The notes beneath the pieces were generated by a model. That model did not search any database. It was not told where the DNA came from and worked only from the letters and a program-made list of their open reading frames with translations. Made by a program: the position numbers and the translations under genes. A stretch of DNA of 64,000 nucleotides from Hymenoscyphus infarciens (taxonomy: Eukaryota; Ascomycota; Leotiomycetes; Helotiales; Helotiaceae): contig LLCB01000009.1 in NCBI GenBank assembly GCA_001414345.1, positions 62,001 through 126,000 on the forward strand, written 5' to 3'. This document shows, one piece after another, positions 46,747 through 57,667 of the stretch (position 1 is the first letter of the stretch; every line of letters starts with the position of its first letter).

Positions 46747-47676
46747 TTGAACGTTGCCACCTAATGAAGGAGCCATGAATAAAGAAATGAAGAATTCACA
46801 CTAAAAAGGATAAAGGAGCACTGATTTTACGCTAACCCAAACTCACTTGAAACCATCATTTTGGTAACAAAAGTTTATAATAACTGTAAAGAAGCCCTAT
46901 AACCTTAAACAGGGGTAATCTACTTTTACGGTGAATTGACTGAATAGTCTGTTTTTGTTGAAAAGGGCTTTTTCTGAAGTACTCGAGACAAGTTCTTATT
47001 CAATCCAGCTTAGGAGAACTACAAGGAAAAGCCCACCAAGGGGCTACTCGTTCATGAGAATATGCTTCGTGCTTTCCAACACTAAATTACGAAAACAAAA
47101 GCTTCAACTGCTTCCTAAAAGAAGACGCTACTTATATTAATAATTTTAAACTTGCTCGCTCGCTTTGAACTACATAGACACTATAAACGACTTCGACTAT
47201 TCGACACAAGACTTTGGTTATTTGGCACAAGGCTTGTAGAGATTACATCAAGAACAGTCAATCACGTCTCTATCTAATTATGAAGTATATCTTCTTTTAT
47301 CCACGTAATGTAAACAAGCTCTCGTAAGACAATAAAAGTTGAAGAGCCGTTTTTAAGTTTGAAAAATTTAGAGGATTACCCATTTTGATTATCCTTTGGC
47401 GAGAGGAGACGGACAGGTGGGATTGTCTACTTGAACCCCGCTTTGTACATACTTGTCTCCTTTCTTCCTTTCAATGATTTTGCTTGTCCATGAAGAGATT
47501 GTTCAGCATATTAAAAATGGATAATACCCGGTCGGTCCATTTGCAGGCGACCCGGAGCCGATTCCGCCATCGGACTGAATTCCGGCATTAGCGCCATGCA
47601 TAACCCCCGACCTCCGTACGTCTCAACGAAACAATAACATTGATTTGCGGCTCTGAATAGCCTCGAATTCCTCCCA
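46747..47676. other. Spacer upstream of the SAM35 gene, no gene recognised
   Basis: AT-leaning sequence without supported ORFs. Confidence 0.4.
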
Positions 47677-48693
47677 ATGTCGTCAAATTTAAGTAACAGG
47701 GACTCCAATCCCAAACCGCAATCCACCTTTTCCAAAGAAACGGCATATGTCCAAAATTTCTTCTCCATTCCCGCGCCGATAAAAACACTCTTCGATTACG
47801 TTCCAGTGCTGGTATATCCACCGAACGAGCTTCCCCTGCGTGCGCCAAAGCCTTCGAGGATACCGACTTTATATGTGTTTAGTAGAGAAGAGGATGTCGC
47901 TGAAGGAAACCCGAGTTTCAACCCTGGGTGTCTAAAATGGCAGGTTAGTAGAGCTAGAAGTAGGGGCTATTTGAATTGTTGACTGACTTCCTAACTAGGC
48001 GTTTTTGAACATCTCTGGAGTCAAGCACCGACTGGCAGCATCGAATAACCATGCTTCGCCAACAGGCCAATTGCCCTTCCTATTACCTGCCGCGAATACC
48101 TCGAACACGAACCTGACACCTGTGCGATCAAACCAATTGGTGAAATATGCAGAGGAACATGGTGGATATGTAGAAGAATCCACAAGCATGCGCTACGAAG
48201 CATACAGATCTCTTCTCGACCACCGCATACGAAGTGCCTGGGTATGTTAGGATTCGCACATTGTGTCTCCCTCTTTAACATTATATAGCTATATACCCTC
48301 TACCTTGAGCCTTCCAACTTCTCCGCAGTCGCATACCCCCTATACGTAGCCTCTGCATCCTCCAACCCCCTTGTACGAGCTTCGATATCACACCAACTTC
48401 GATCGGCAGCCGAAGCAGAACTCCTCAAAAACTCCTCCATAATCGATATAGACGATTTATACAGCGAGGCGGACAAAGCGTTCGAAGCTCTCTCAATATT
48501 ATTAGGTGATGACCCCTGGTTTTTCAGCTGCGACAAACCTACATTATTCGATGCGAGCATATTTGCATATACACAATTATTGCTGGACGAGAAGTTGGGA
48601 TGGAAAGAACAGAAGTTGTGTAGGGCATTGAAGAGGAGGGAAAACCTTGTACAACACCGGAAGAGGCTTCTTGTATGTTATTTTGGAGGGTGA
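47677..48693 (+). CDS. SAM35/metaxin-like mitochondrial outer membrane protein (3 exons, 304 aa)
   Basis: Resembles fungal Sam35, the subunit of the sorting and assembly machinery that recognises beta-barrel precursors at the mitochondrial outer membrane. Exons are 47677-47943, 47999-48241 and 48289-48693, with GT-AG introns of 55 and 47 nt that fall on codon boundaries. The N-terminal part reads FFSIPAPIKTLFDYVPVLVY, then YPPNELPLR and PSFNPGCLKWQ. Exon 2 gives SNNHASPTGQLPFLLPA and RYEAYRSLLDHRIRSAW. Exon 3 carries the GST-C/metaxin-like half: HQLRSAAEAELLKNSSIIDI, then LLGDDPWFFSCDKPTLFDAS and FAYTQLLLDEKLGW. The ending RENLVQHRKRLLVCYFGG is close to the family end. No membrane span is evident, consistent with peripheral attachment. 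The exact subunit name rests on remembered family patterns. Confidence 0.82.
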
Positions 48694-49747
48694 AGAGTGA
48701 GGCAACAACATATACAATAAATATTGCCAGTCCGGGCCACCTAATGAGAGATGCCCAAGCCATGATGGCCACTCAAGCAATTAGGGAATTCATTTTTACT
48801 TTGCCGTGTATGAGAGTCAATTGTGATGCCCAGCTTTCGGAATTTAGCACTCCCGGGGATGTTTCCCAATGTTTTGGTTTTGTGGCAAGCCTCCTATGTG
48901 CGCCGAGATTTAGTACCTTGGCAACATCTGTATCTATCACTTTTTTTGTTGAAAATAAGACTCAACTTTATTCAATTGACATGCTTGCGGAATGCGATGA
49001 CGAGCACTTGCCCGGTGGCTGATTTCACAAGCATTGTCTACTCGTACAAGCAATTGATTCTGGTTTGTAGGGCCCTTCTCGGGCGCGTACACTGTTTACT
49101 CACATCATGATATTCAGAGTCTAGAGCGAACTAAAATTCTACTAAGGAAGACCTTGGCGGTCCACCCCGCCTAACGATCTCTCCCAATGTTTCCTCGTCA
49201 AATAAATTACTACCTATTCGGACATCCAATATGCAGCTCTCGGTCCAGAAGTAAGGTTTTCTTATTCTTGTTGTTGTGTGGTATTGTGGACATTGCTCTC
49301 CCTTTAGAGACAGCAAGGCTCGGGATTTACATCTCCAGTGGGGATTCTCCTTCTCTGTCGTGAGTAGAAGATTACCAAGGTACTAGGTATTGCTTTGTGG
49401 CTCAAAAGGGTGCCTGAGAAGCATTGATGGCTGCCAAAGTCAGTTATTCCACTAAATTGAAGGTCTTCTTTCCTCGGCGAGAAGGCGGAGTAAAAGACTT
49501 TCGGCGGAAGAAGAGGAGATCTTTGGTATCCGGTTTCTTGGCTGCGAGTTTGGTGAGTGTCAATGACGATGCCACGGGGATTAGAAGAATTATTACGGGA
49601 GTTCTTGGGTTGTAGTTGAGAGGTTGAGAATATAAGAAGAGGTCTGGGTTCCTCTGTCATTTCTTTTTCCAGGCATCCAGTTCATCTTCTTCTCTCTGCT
49701 ACTAGAACACTGATAATTCTTAACACCCCTTCAACTTTACATTCAAA
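48694..49747. other. Spacer, no gene recognised
   Basis: Short ORFs on both strands lack domains. The last 80 bp is a pyrimidine-rich leader of the following gene. Confidence 0.4.
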
Positions 49748-51002
49748 ATGAAGACTTCAAGCCTTGCAACACTTGCTACCTTTTTGGCCACTTCATCGGC
49801 TCTTCCTCATGATTGGTATGATGGAAAGGTATGTCTTCTCAAGTTTCAATTCATGGTTTAAGTTTCTGGAAACACTTCCATACCTAACTTTACCATCCCT
49901 ATAATCTTACCCTCCTTCCCTCGAATCACCTTACTGATCCTCATCTAGTATGGAAAAGGAGGATGGGAATCCGGCGAGGTAAGAGCTCCTAATTAAACAG
50001 CAAAGGCTCTAAAGCTAACCACCCCTTCCATAGGGGGATGATTCTGCTAAAGGTTGGGGAGATATCAAAGTAAGTTTTCAAACCTGGAAGACTTCGCTCG
50101 ATTCTTGTCGTCGAAGCAAAGGGTGGTGGTGTTTGGTCTCCTCCGACACTTTCAACTTCTCTTTGGGTTCCTTGGCGTCCATACTGATTTGTTTCGCTCG
50201 TAGTACGGAGCGCCACCAGGTGGATGGTCAGCTGTCAAGGTAAGCTCACACGCTCTCCCACTCCCTCCTTCCTACCGAAACTCTTCATCCCCTCTCAACC
50301 ACCAAGTTTCGTTCCAATCAGAAGCCCCCAAACTAACAACACAATAACAGTATGACGCTCCCGTAGGAGGCTGGCAATCGCTGGTCTACCCAAACAATGA
50401 GAACGCGACCTTCACATCTTACTACCACATCCTCGCAACCGGTTCCGAAGTCAGAAATGGAACAATATCAGCACCTGGTCCAGATGACGCTGTTGGATAT
50501 TTCTCTCTCGCTTTGAACTCGGACGAGAATAAGATTTGCTATGTATGTTTCTTCGACCCTCTCCCTCTCATTTACAACCGGAGAACCGGCTGACACACCC
50601 AAGAAAATCACCCTCCAAAACGTCGTTGGCGACTACCGCTCCCCAGCAAAAACAGCAACTCATCTCCACGCCGCGGTTCGCGGAGCCTCGGGACCACCAA
50701 GAATCGCATTCCCCAACCCCGCTGGTGCAGATAATCCACTAGATGAGAAAATCAGAACCTCTGAGGGCTGCATTACTGGTCCTTTTACGACGGGGGTCCT
50801 TGCAAATGGGACAGATACGGGTGAGGGATTCGAGGTCAAGAGTATTGAGGAGAATCCGGATGGCTTCTTTTGTGATAGTCACACGGTTCTTTATTCCTTG
50901 GGTGTTGTTAGGGGGCAGCTTGATGGGGATTATACTGATGACGACGATGATGAGTGGAAGGGAAAGTTGAATGGAAGATATAAGGGTTGGGGGCGCAAGT
51001 AG
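49748..51002 (+). CDS. Secreted CHRD-domain protein with GGW repeats (6 exons, 257 aa)
   Basis: Probably an extracellular protein of unknown role. Exons are 49748-49828, 49949-49978, 50034-50069, 50204-50239, 50351-50542 and 50604-51002, all joined on codon boundaries. MKTSSLATLATFLATSSALP is a signal peptide. Exons 2-4 are micro-exons of 30, 36 and 36 bp, each encoding a short Gly/Trp unit (YGKGGWESGE; GDDSAKGWGDIK; YGAPPGGWSAVK), and exon 5 opens with another (YDAPVGGWQS). The main domain has the CHRD pattern: YYHILATGSEVRNGTISAPG, then ITLQNVVGDY, then HLHAAVRGASGPPRIAFPNP and EGCITGP. The tail is acidic (DYTDDDDDEWKGK). CHRD domains occur in chordin and in many microbial secreted proteins; the substrate is unknown. 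NGT and NAT sites could be N-glycosylated. Confidence 0.85.
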
Positions 51003-51624
51003 GGGATGACTTTGAGAGGCAGAAAGTACGCTGAGAGAGTGGTTCGATGGTTTAATTGTATAGTACTGCTGATTATTTGGTGGAATTTGTTACGACATCC
51101 ATTCAGATTTGGCTATGATTGTAATATTAATTTTCTGCCTTCTTACTACACGCTCGAATTGTATATTTACACATACTTTCCCTAGATTTCAATCGACTTG
51201 AACTACCTCTTCTAATCAGTCAGTCGTCTAAATTGTTTTAGGTATGTAGGTATATCATTATTTTGTGATTCTTTTTCCCAGCAATCATCAGTTCTACCCA
51301 GCCCAACACTCAAAATCACAGAATTAATCTAATCCAATTTTCAAATTTCAGCCGAAGTGTGCTGCTTTTTATTATGAATTTCCCAAAAGTTGGCAAAGGA
51401 ATAATGTCACATGTAAGTAATTCTTTTCCATGAATGAAGTAAGAACCTCGTTACGCAACCACTCTTTCTCATTACTCGGATAGTTAGCGGATATTTGCCC
51501 TTTCTGTTCAAGTGTAATGAGGAGAATCAAGAAATCATCTCTTAAGCTCCTCGGAGAATATTTCCGATTATCCTAGGTATCTCGTACACTTCAGAAAGAA
51601 ATGTTCAGAGAGCACTCGCCGGGT
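51003..51624. other. 3' flank of the CHRD gene
   Basis: Ordinary AT-leaning spacer; no gene recognised. Confidence 0.4.
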
Positions 51625-52045
51625 CAGTGTGAGCACAAATTAATCAATTAATCAGTTATTAATCTGATTAATGATTAGCACGTATGTTGATTAGATTAGA
51701 TTAATTAATCTATTTTGATTATTAATTAATTGATTAATATAATTAACATACTATATATAGTATATAGTTAGTATATATAAAGCTTTTAAAGCTTAAAAGT
51801 AGTAAAGAGATCTAATATTAAAATATTTTTATTACCAAATAATTAATAGCTAATTTATTAAGACTTAAAATAAAGAAGTTACGTCGTAAAAACTCTCGGC
51901 AGTGCAGGAACGCCAAAACCTCCGGGCCGGTCACGTGCCATATCAATCAATTAATCAATTATTAATCTAGTTAATGACTTTTGGTTAATCTTATTAATGA
52001 TTAGGACCTCATTAATCTAATCTAATCTAATCATTTCTCACACTG
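51625..52045. mobile_element. 421-bp AT-rich MITE-like element with long TIRs
   Basis: The termini CAGTGTGAG and CTCACACTG continue into matching inverted AT-rich sequence (ATTAATCAATTAATCA-type) for more than 80 bp. ACTCGCC lies just outside both ends, consistent with an imperfect 7-8 bp target duplication as for hAT-type elements. The interior holds a TATATAGTATATAG palindrome and CCGGTCACGTG. No coding capacity. Confidence 0.72.
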
Positions 52046-52612
52046 ACTCGCCCAAACCCTTACAATGGCACCCGCATTCAAGGCCCAAATCTTCCAATAA
52101 CGCATTGCATCTATGACCTGGGGATCTCATTTGAAAACGAGAATTGCTTTCGCAAAGCTTAGTGGCTTCTGGTAGATGTTAGTAAAAAGGTGTCTCCTCT
52201 CGTCTTGTTGTTCTAACCTCTAGCACAATTTAACGTATTGACATAGATAATCACTTTTATTTGAACGCATTGTCTCAAGTAATTTGGGGTAGTATTTCAA
52301 AGAGTTCCAAGTTTTTGCCCTAGAAATGTGGAGGAACAGGAGCCAGATAGGCAAGTAAGAGCCTGAGGTATCAAATGCTGCCGTTACTGCCCTTTCCAAG
52401 AGTGGTCGTTTTGTTTTCACTGCACCACTGGAGTTACGACTTCAAGATGACAGACGTGTCAAGACAAACGTTAAGTATGAACAATGCTGCAATTCCCTCT
52501 AGAAATATGTATGTAGGCTCTAAAAAGTATATAAACAAGAATCGAATGATAGAGCAAACGGAATCAAAATGTTCCCTTCTCATATCCCACTCCTCTCCCC
52601 CGTCTTGCGAAT
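52046..52612. other. Spacer downstream of the polygalacturonase
   Basis: Contains the likely 3' UTR of the minus-strand polygalacturonase. No other gene recognised. Confidence 0.4.
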
Positions 52613-54284
52613 CTAGCAAGAAGCACCAGCTGGGATACCAGAGCAACTGCTGCTTTTCTTTCCACCGGAGACTGTGACGCCGGTCCAGGTCCTGCAACAA
52701 ATTAGCGTATTTTCTTCTCGTTGACTCGGGAGCCGGGAGCAGTGAGTAAGCATAAAACGTGCTCCCGGCAACTAGGAATAGGAGTTAAAAGGGGGGAACA
52801 AAGGGAATTGTTGCATACCAGTCGCTGCAAGAGCCGCTACCACAGAGAATGTAAACATTAACACCGGATGAGGCGACGGTACCGGAGATGCCGTTGAGGG
52901 TAAGATGGGTAATTGGGACACCAGTGGTTGGTTTACCAGTAGGGGAACCGTTCTCGTAATCTTGTTGGATGACCTAGGGAATGAATATTAGTGTCTGAAA
53001 GAGGTAGTAAGACTGCATTTGATTGAACTTACAATTCCGTACTTGGCAATGTTGGAAAGAGTGATGTCCTTGTAAGTGACAGCCTTGACGGCTCCGGTCG
53101 CGCCACTAACTGTCTTGATTCTAACGCCGTTATCTGAGTTGGAAATGCTGCTTGAGCTGATAGTGACAGTATCAACAACGTTGTCAGTTCGTCCTCCAAC
53201 ACTTCCGATGGAGAGACCTGTGGATGAACTCAGTATTGCCCTTTCTAGAAGTATGTTTGAGGAAAATAGAGGGAAAATAAGGGGAAAATAAGGGGAAAAT
53301 AAGGGGAAAATAGTGGTACGAGAGGAAGTGAACTGCCTGAGGAAATGGTGTCTTAAACCTCCTAAAACAACCTGAAAGAGGGAAAAAGAATTCAGAGATT
53401 ACCCACCGTGACCACCAGAGCAAGTTCCTCCAGTGAAGGTAATGTCAGTTCCAGAGTTGATAGCCTATCAATGTATGAGCATATGTTTTTCTTTGAGAAA
53501 GGAGCCAAACACACCAAGCAATCATCCTGGTTCTTAACCTTTGCTCCAGAAATGGTGACAGAGGTAGAAGATCCGACGTCGAAGGCATCAGTGCTGTGGA
53601 TGAAGTCAGTATTGCTATTTTTAGAAGTGTGTTTTGAGGAAGCCTTACTTGTGTCCAAGCTGATTAGCGTCTCCAGCAGAGTTGTCAATTGTGACATCAG
53701 AGATGGTTAGACCGTTGGCTCCGTTTACTGAGAAGATTTGAACTGGACTGTTAAGAATGTTTAAGCTAGCGATGGAGGAGGTTCCAGTTAAGCTGTGGGC
53801 GTAGAAGAACTTTGGCTTGGTCTTTCCACCGTTGGTTCCCTTTCCATCCCACCATCTTGAACCACCTCCGTTAAGCGAGTTGCCAGGGGAACCAGTGACG
53901 GTAATATCGACACCAGAGACGGAAACAAGAGGACCAGACCACTCCTCATAACCAAAGGTAGTTTCTCCCTCAAAGACAACCTGAAAATAGAGTCAGAATA
54001 TATGTATGTCAGGGATATGCAAAAATGTCACTTACGTGAGTACCAGTGGTAAGCTTGGTAAGATCAAGCGTAGTGCCAGATGGTACAGCAATGTTGTTGA
54101 GGACGATGGTAGCACAAGAGGTCTTGGACTTGCTTACTGCAGCAGCATCGGTGAAAGTGCAAGAGGCACGCTTGTGAAGTCCAGCGGCATTACGGATGTC
54201 TGGTGCAGCAGTAGGGGTGGGAACAGCGGCCACAAGGGCTACGGCACTAAGGCCCAGCCCCAGAGATTTCAAGAAGTGAACCAT
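52613..54284 (-). CDS. Endopolygalacturonase, GH28 (7 exons, 378 aa; EC 3.2.1.15)
   Basis: Secreted pectinase that hydrolyses alpha-1,4-galacturonan within the chain. Minus-strand exons are 54036-54284, 53649-53980, 53515-53593, 53407-53464, 53033-53217, 52819-52973 and 52613-52691. All introns are GT-AG and the frame closes to 378 aa. [20 protein letters not shown] is a signal peptide, and KR at about residues 38-39 suggests a propeptide site. GH28 motifs are complete: NTDAFD (194-199, Asp196), NQDDC (215-219, Asp217 and Asp218), SGGHG (236-240, His239) and RIK (272-274). The C-terminus is Cys-rich. The start is the Met that opens the signal peptide, not the upstream in-frame Met at 54425. 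A TATATATA lies 106 nt upstream. It faces away from the pectin methylesterase gene, whose product makes its substrate. Introns 2 and 4 are related in sequence. Confidence 0.96.
52732..52769. repeat. Perfect 10-bp-arm hairpin in polygalacturonase intron 6
   Basis: GCCGGGAGCA at 52732-52741 and its exact complement TGCTCCCGGC at 52760-52769 flank an 18-nt loop, inside a 127-nt intron. Confidence 0.75.
53261..53312. repeat. 11-bp minisatellite GGGGAAAATAA (about 4 units) in polygalacturonase intron 4
   Basis: Near-perfect units sit in the 189-nt intron 4, which is longer than most introns of this gene. The expansion explains part of the extra length. Confidence 0.85.
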
Positions 54285-54389
54285 TTTGATAAAATGAACG
54301 GTATATGCAGTTGAATGTGCAAGGAGGTATGGAATGAATGGAAAGTGGAAGGAAGGTGCCGAGAGAAAATAGTGCCTGCCAAGCGGGAG

Positions 54390-54397
54390 TATATATA
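54390..54397 (-). promoter_or_regulatory. TATA box of the polygalacturonase gene
   Basis: TATATATA sits 106 nt upstream of the start codon inside CTCTATATATACTCCC, a good TATA element for an inducible fungal gene. Confidence 0.6.
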
Positions 54398-55776
54398 GAG
54401 TACCTGGACGAAAAAGAGACGGCAAGAGAAGAGGGGTGGAAAAAGGCTCAACTGTCTATGGAGTGTCACACGCAGGCCCTCAATTCGAATCTCGATTGGA
54501 ATTTGGAAATTTCGAATAGAGACACTTCGCACCCCCGCCAACTTGCCAGGGAGGCTTGTTTACCCCTCGCAATAAAACTTATCCCGGTCATTCACCGTCC
54601 TCTCTACTAATAAGAGGGGAACACTTCATGACCTCCACCCGGGGGATAGGTTGATCCCGAGGAGGCACCACAGGAAGCCGGAAGTTTTGAGGCTTGAATC
54701 GATGCCAAGTTCTTCCAAGTGGTGGATAACTTCAAGATCGCGTGGACATTGTAAAATTTGTAATTGGAGGAATCTCAAAATGAGGTGAGAGAAGACGTGT
54801 TGCTCACGGGGGACGTTTGGTGTTGATTAAGATTTTGCGGGGTAACTGCCGATTGGTGGATCCTCAATGCCCCTCTCCCCTGCTTTGGATCCTTTTCAAA
54901 ATTGTGGTTCATGTAAGCCTGTTTCTGAAACCACCAGGACGCCGTGTCCCATGTCACGTTTATTCAACAACCTCTTTCGACGCTGATCAGCATGAACACC
55001 AGAGTCCAGACTGGAAAGTTCTGAATCTTGAGGGAGATTGCCATTTATCAAAGTTGAAGCTTGACACTGGGAACTCCACTCACTTCTTTCATCTACAAAT
55101 TACCTTCGGCTTTTCGAGTGTCAAGCGCTGCGTTGTTCAAGAGATACCGGACTTTCCAAGAGTCACTCGAGTCTGGATCTACCTGCGAAGTAGGATGCTA
55201 TCACCCGAGCTCAAAGCCGGTCGTATTCTTGCGTTCTCTTTCAGCTACTTGCCTGAGAGGACGGATGAACTTGAAAGACATAAAAAGAACGTTCTTCGTG
55301 TACGCATGAAATCTCATCCAATCGAAATTTTCCCGAGCGGGGGATCGGGGAGTTCCCAACAAGAAGCTTTCTTGAAGTTCCCGGAACTCTGTTTTCTGGA
55401 CAACAGCTCGCCGACCCAATGTTTCAATCCCAGCTGCTGGCTATTGCAAAGCAGCATTTGGTTTCATCACACTTGCTTTACTTTTTACAAAATCCTCAAT
55501 TTCAGTCATGAATTGGGTTCATGAGTTGGGTCCGGAATAACATGGGTGCTATGACTTGACTTTCCTATATTCGCAACCGAGTTCGCGTCTTCCAGGGGTA
55601 CTCCTCCACACATCTTCTGACTCCGGGTTACTGCTGCGGGGCCTCATCAGTTGATCAAAACCCTGAACAATATTAGCCATTCTCTCCATTCCTTAAAACT
55701 ACCTTCTCGCCGCATTTTATGTTCTTCATCTCTGTTTCATTCGTTCCCAGTAACTTAGACCAGTCAATTCTTCAAC
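54398..55776. other. Divergent promoter region between polygalacturonase and pectin methylesterase
   Basis: About 1.4 kb separates the two start codons. One plus-strand frame of 235 codons (54817-55524) runs through it but has no recognisable domain, so it is left out as probably chance. The region is long enough for two independent or shared upstream regulatory zones. Confidence 0.5.
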
Positions 55777-56809
55777 ATGCTTTATCTTCTTGCTCTCTCT
55801 TCTTTTGTGGCCTCTGTGCTGGCTACTGCCCGTACAACTGCTCCCACAGGTGCAATTACTGTTGGGTCTGGTGGTCATTACTCTACAGTAGGCCATATCC
55901 ATTTTTTGTTACAATATCTGAGCAATAGCTAATAGGATTTAGATCCAAGCTGCTATTGATTCTCTAAGCACCACATCCACGACCGCTCAGAGCCTTTTTA
56001 TTCTTGCTGGCACTTATAATGAGCAAGTCATCATTCCTGCCAGAAATGCCGCTCTCACTGTCTATGGATATACCACCGATACAAGCTCTTACGCAAAAAA
56101 TGTTGTGACCATCACTCATAGCTCAAGTCTTCTCTCTGGCGCTGCGAATGATGAAGCAAGTGGGACTGTACAAAACCGAGCAGCCAGCTCCAGATTCTAC
56201 AACATCAACATTAAGAACACCTATGGAAAAGGCTCGCAAGCCATCGCACTCTCCGCTTGGGGTGACAAGCAAGGATACTATGGGGTGGGACTTTACGGAT
56301 ACCAAGATACACTCCTTGCCCAAACAGGAAATCAGGTGTACGGAAAATGTTATATCGAAGGAGCGGTTGATTTCATCTTTGGACAACACGCACGAGCCTG
56401 GATTGATAGCACAGATCTTAAAGTTTCGGGTACTGGTGCTATTACAGCAAACGGAAAGGCATCTTCTTCTGATGTTTCTTACTATGTGATCAACAAATCC
56501 ACCGTCTCAGCTGCCTCCAGCTCGGTTACAGCTGGATCTATTTATCTCGGCCGTCCATGGAGCGAGTATGCCACTGTCTGCTTCCAAAACACCCAATTGT
56601 CGAATATCATCAACAGCGCAGGTTGGGAGGTATGGAGTACTAGCTTGGCCAACACTGATCATGCCGTCTTTCAAGAATTTGGAAACACAGGAGACGGAGC
56701 TTCTGGCACAAGAGCGAGTTTCTCGAAAAAGCTCAGTGCTGCTGTCAGCATTTCGACCATTTTGGGAAGTAATTATGCTGGCTGGGTCGATAGCACTTAT
56801 TTGGCTTAG
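55777..56809 (+). CDS. Pectin methylesterase, CE8 (2 exons, 325 aa; EC 3.1.1.11)
   Basis: Secreted enzyme that removes methyl esters from homogalacturonan, making it cleavable by polygalacturonase. Exons are 55777-55887 and 55943-56809; the 55-nt intron lies inside YST/IQAAIDSL. MLYLLALSSFVASVLATA is a signal peptide. CE8 motifs are complete: GYQDTLL with Asp159, VDFIFGQ with Asp180 (the nucleophile and acid-base pair of the family) and YLGRPW with Arg241. The GSGGHYSTIQAAIDS start is typical of fungal members, and 325 aa is the usual length. The start is the first Met, which opens the signal peptide; downstream alternatives would lose it. It is divergent from the endopolygalacturonase, so coordinated induction by pectin breakdown products is plausible, though no regulator site was identified. 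Confidence 0.96.
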
Positions 56810-57667
56810 ATGGAGAGGAGGCACTTTTGATTCTTGCTGTGTATATTTCGAGCACATTTTCAGGCGCCCATAGAGGCTTTTATGTTCTTTGTACATATAT
56901 CGCTAGTTTTTAGCAAAATTTGATTTTCATTAGCGGTTGATAGGCATGAACGCAGAGATTTGTTCGTCTCCCTCATTTCGCTAGTTCGCAAGAATAACGT
57001 ACCGATTTTTACGGCTCACATAAAAAGTGGCAGAACAGATAAATGTTATTCAAAGCTTCTAGTACAGTCCAAATCACCCCAGTTGATTGTTCTAAAATGT
57101 TCTGGAAAATACTCCCTGGGATTTATCACGAGTTTTGGCTAGACTAGAGTTAACATATCCGATAACCGAGTCCCGAGCCGGTGTGGCTCAGATCAGTTGT
57201 ATCACCGTGCAGACTTTGGCCCAGCTTCTTTCCCTGCAAAGACGAAAATAAAACTGTTGAGTATAGGTTTGTCGAAAGAAAGCGACCATGTCACTGCTAT
57301 TCAGTCTGCAAGGTGTTGCTGCATAACGTCTCCGCACTAATCAATTTCCTCTAGTTACAGCAAACACTTGATCTTATTCGACGGAAAGCGATACAGCAAA
57401 CATACCTTGTGCCTTAGAACTACCTTGCAGACCATTCCATCACCGGGAGGGTCGGGCGATTCAAATCGTCAGATTCCTACAACAGCAAGGAAGTCCGCTC
57501 GGCAGAACACTCAATACTGTTGCTTAACGCTTGGAGGATCCATCAGAGAGTGTGAGATTCTTCGGGCACTTTCTTTGGCGATTGCTGCCCTTCCTTACTC
57601 CCGACCTTCGCCCCTCTCTTGATATTTCCTGGAATATCCTCCGTCAACCACAAACCTCCATATTACA
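56810..57667. other. Spacer between the esterase and the DUF1279 gene
   Basis: Starts with the likely 3' UTR of the esterase; no other gene recognised. Confidence 0.4.

Noticed and set aside
54817..55524. A 235-codon plus-strand frame between the two pectinase genes
   Set aside because: No domain or signal peptide, and the residue pattern looks random. It probably runs by chance through a promoter region.
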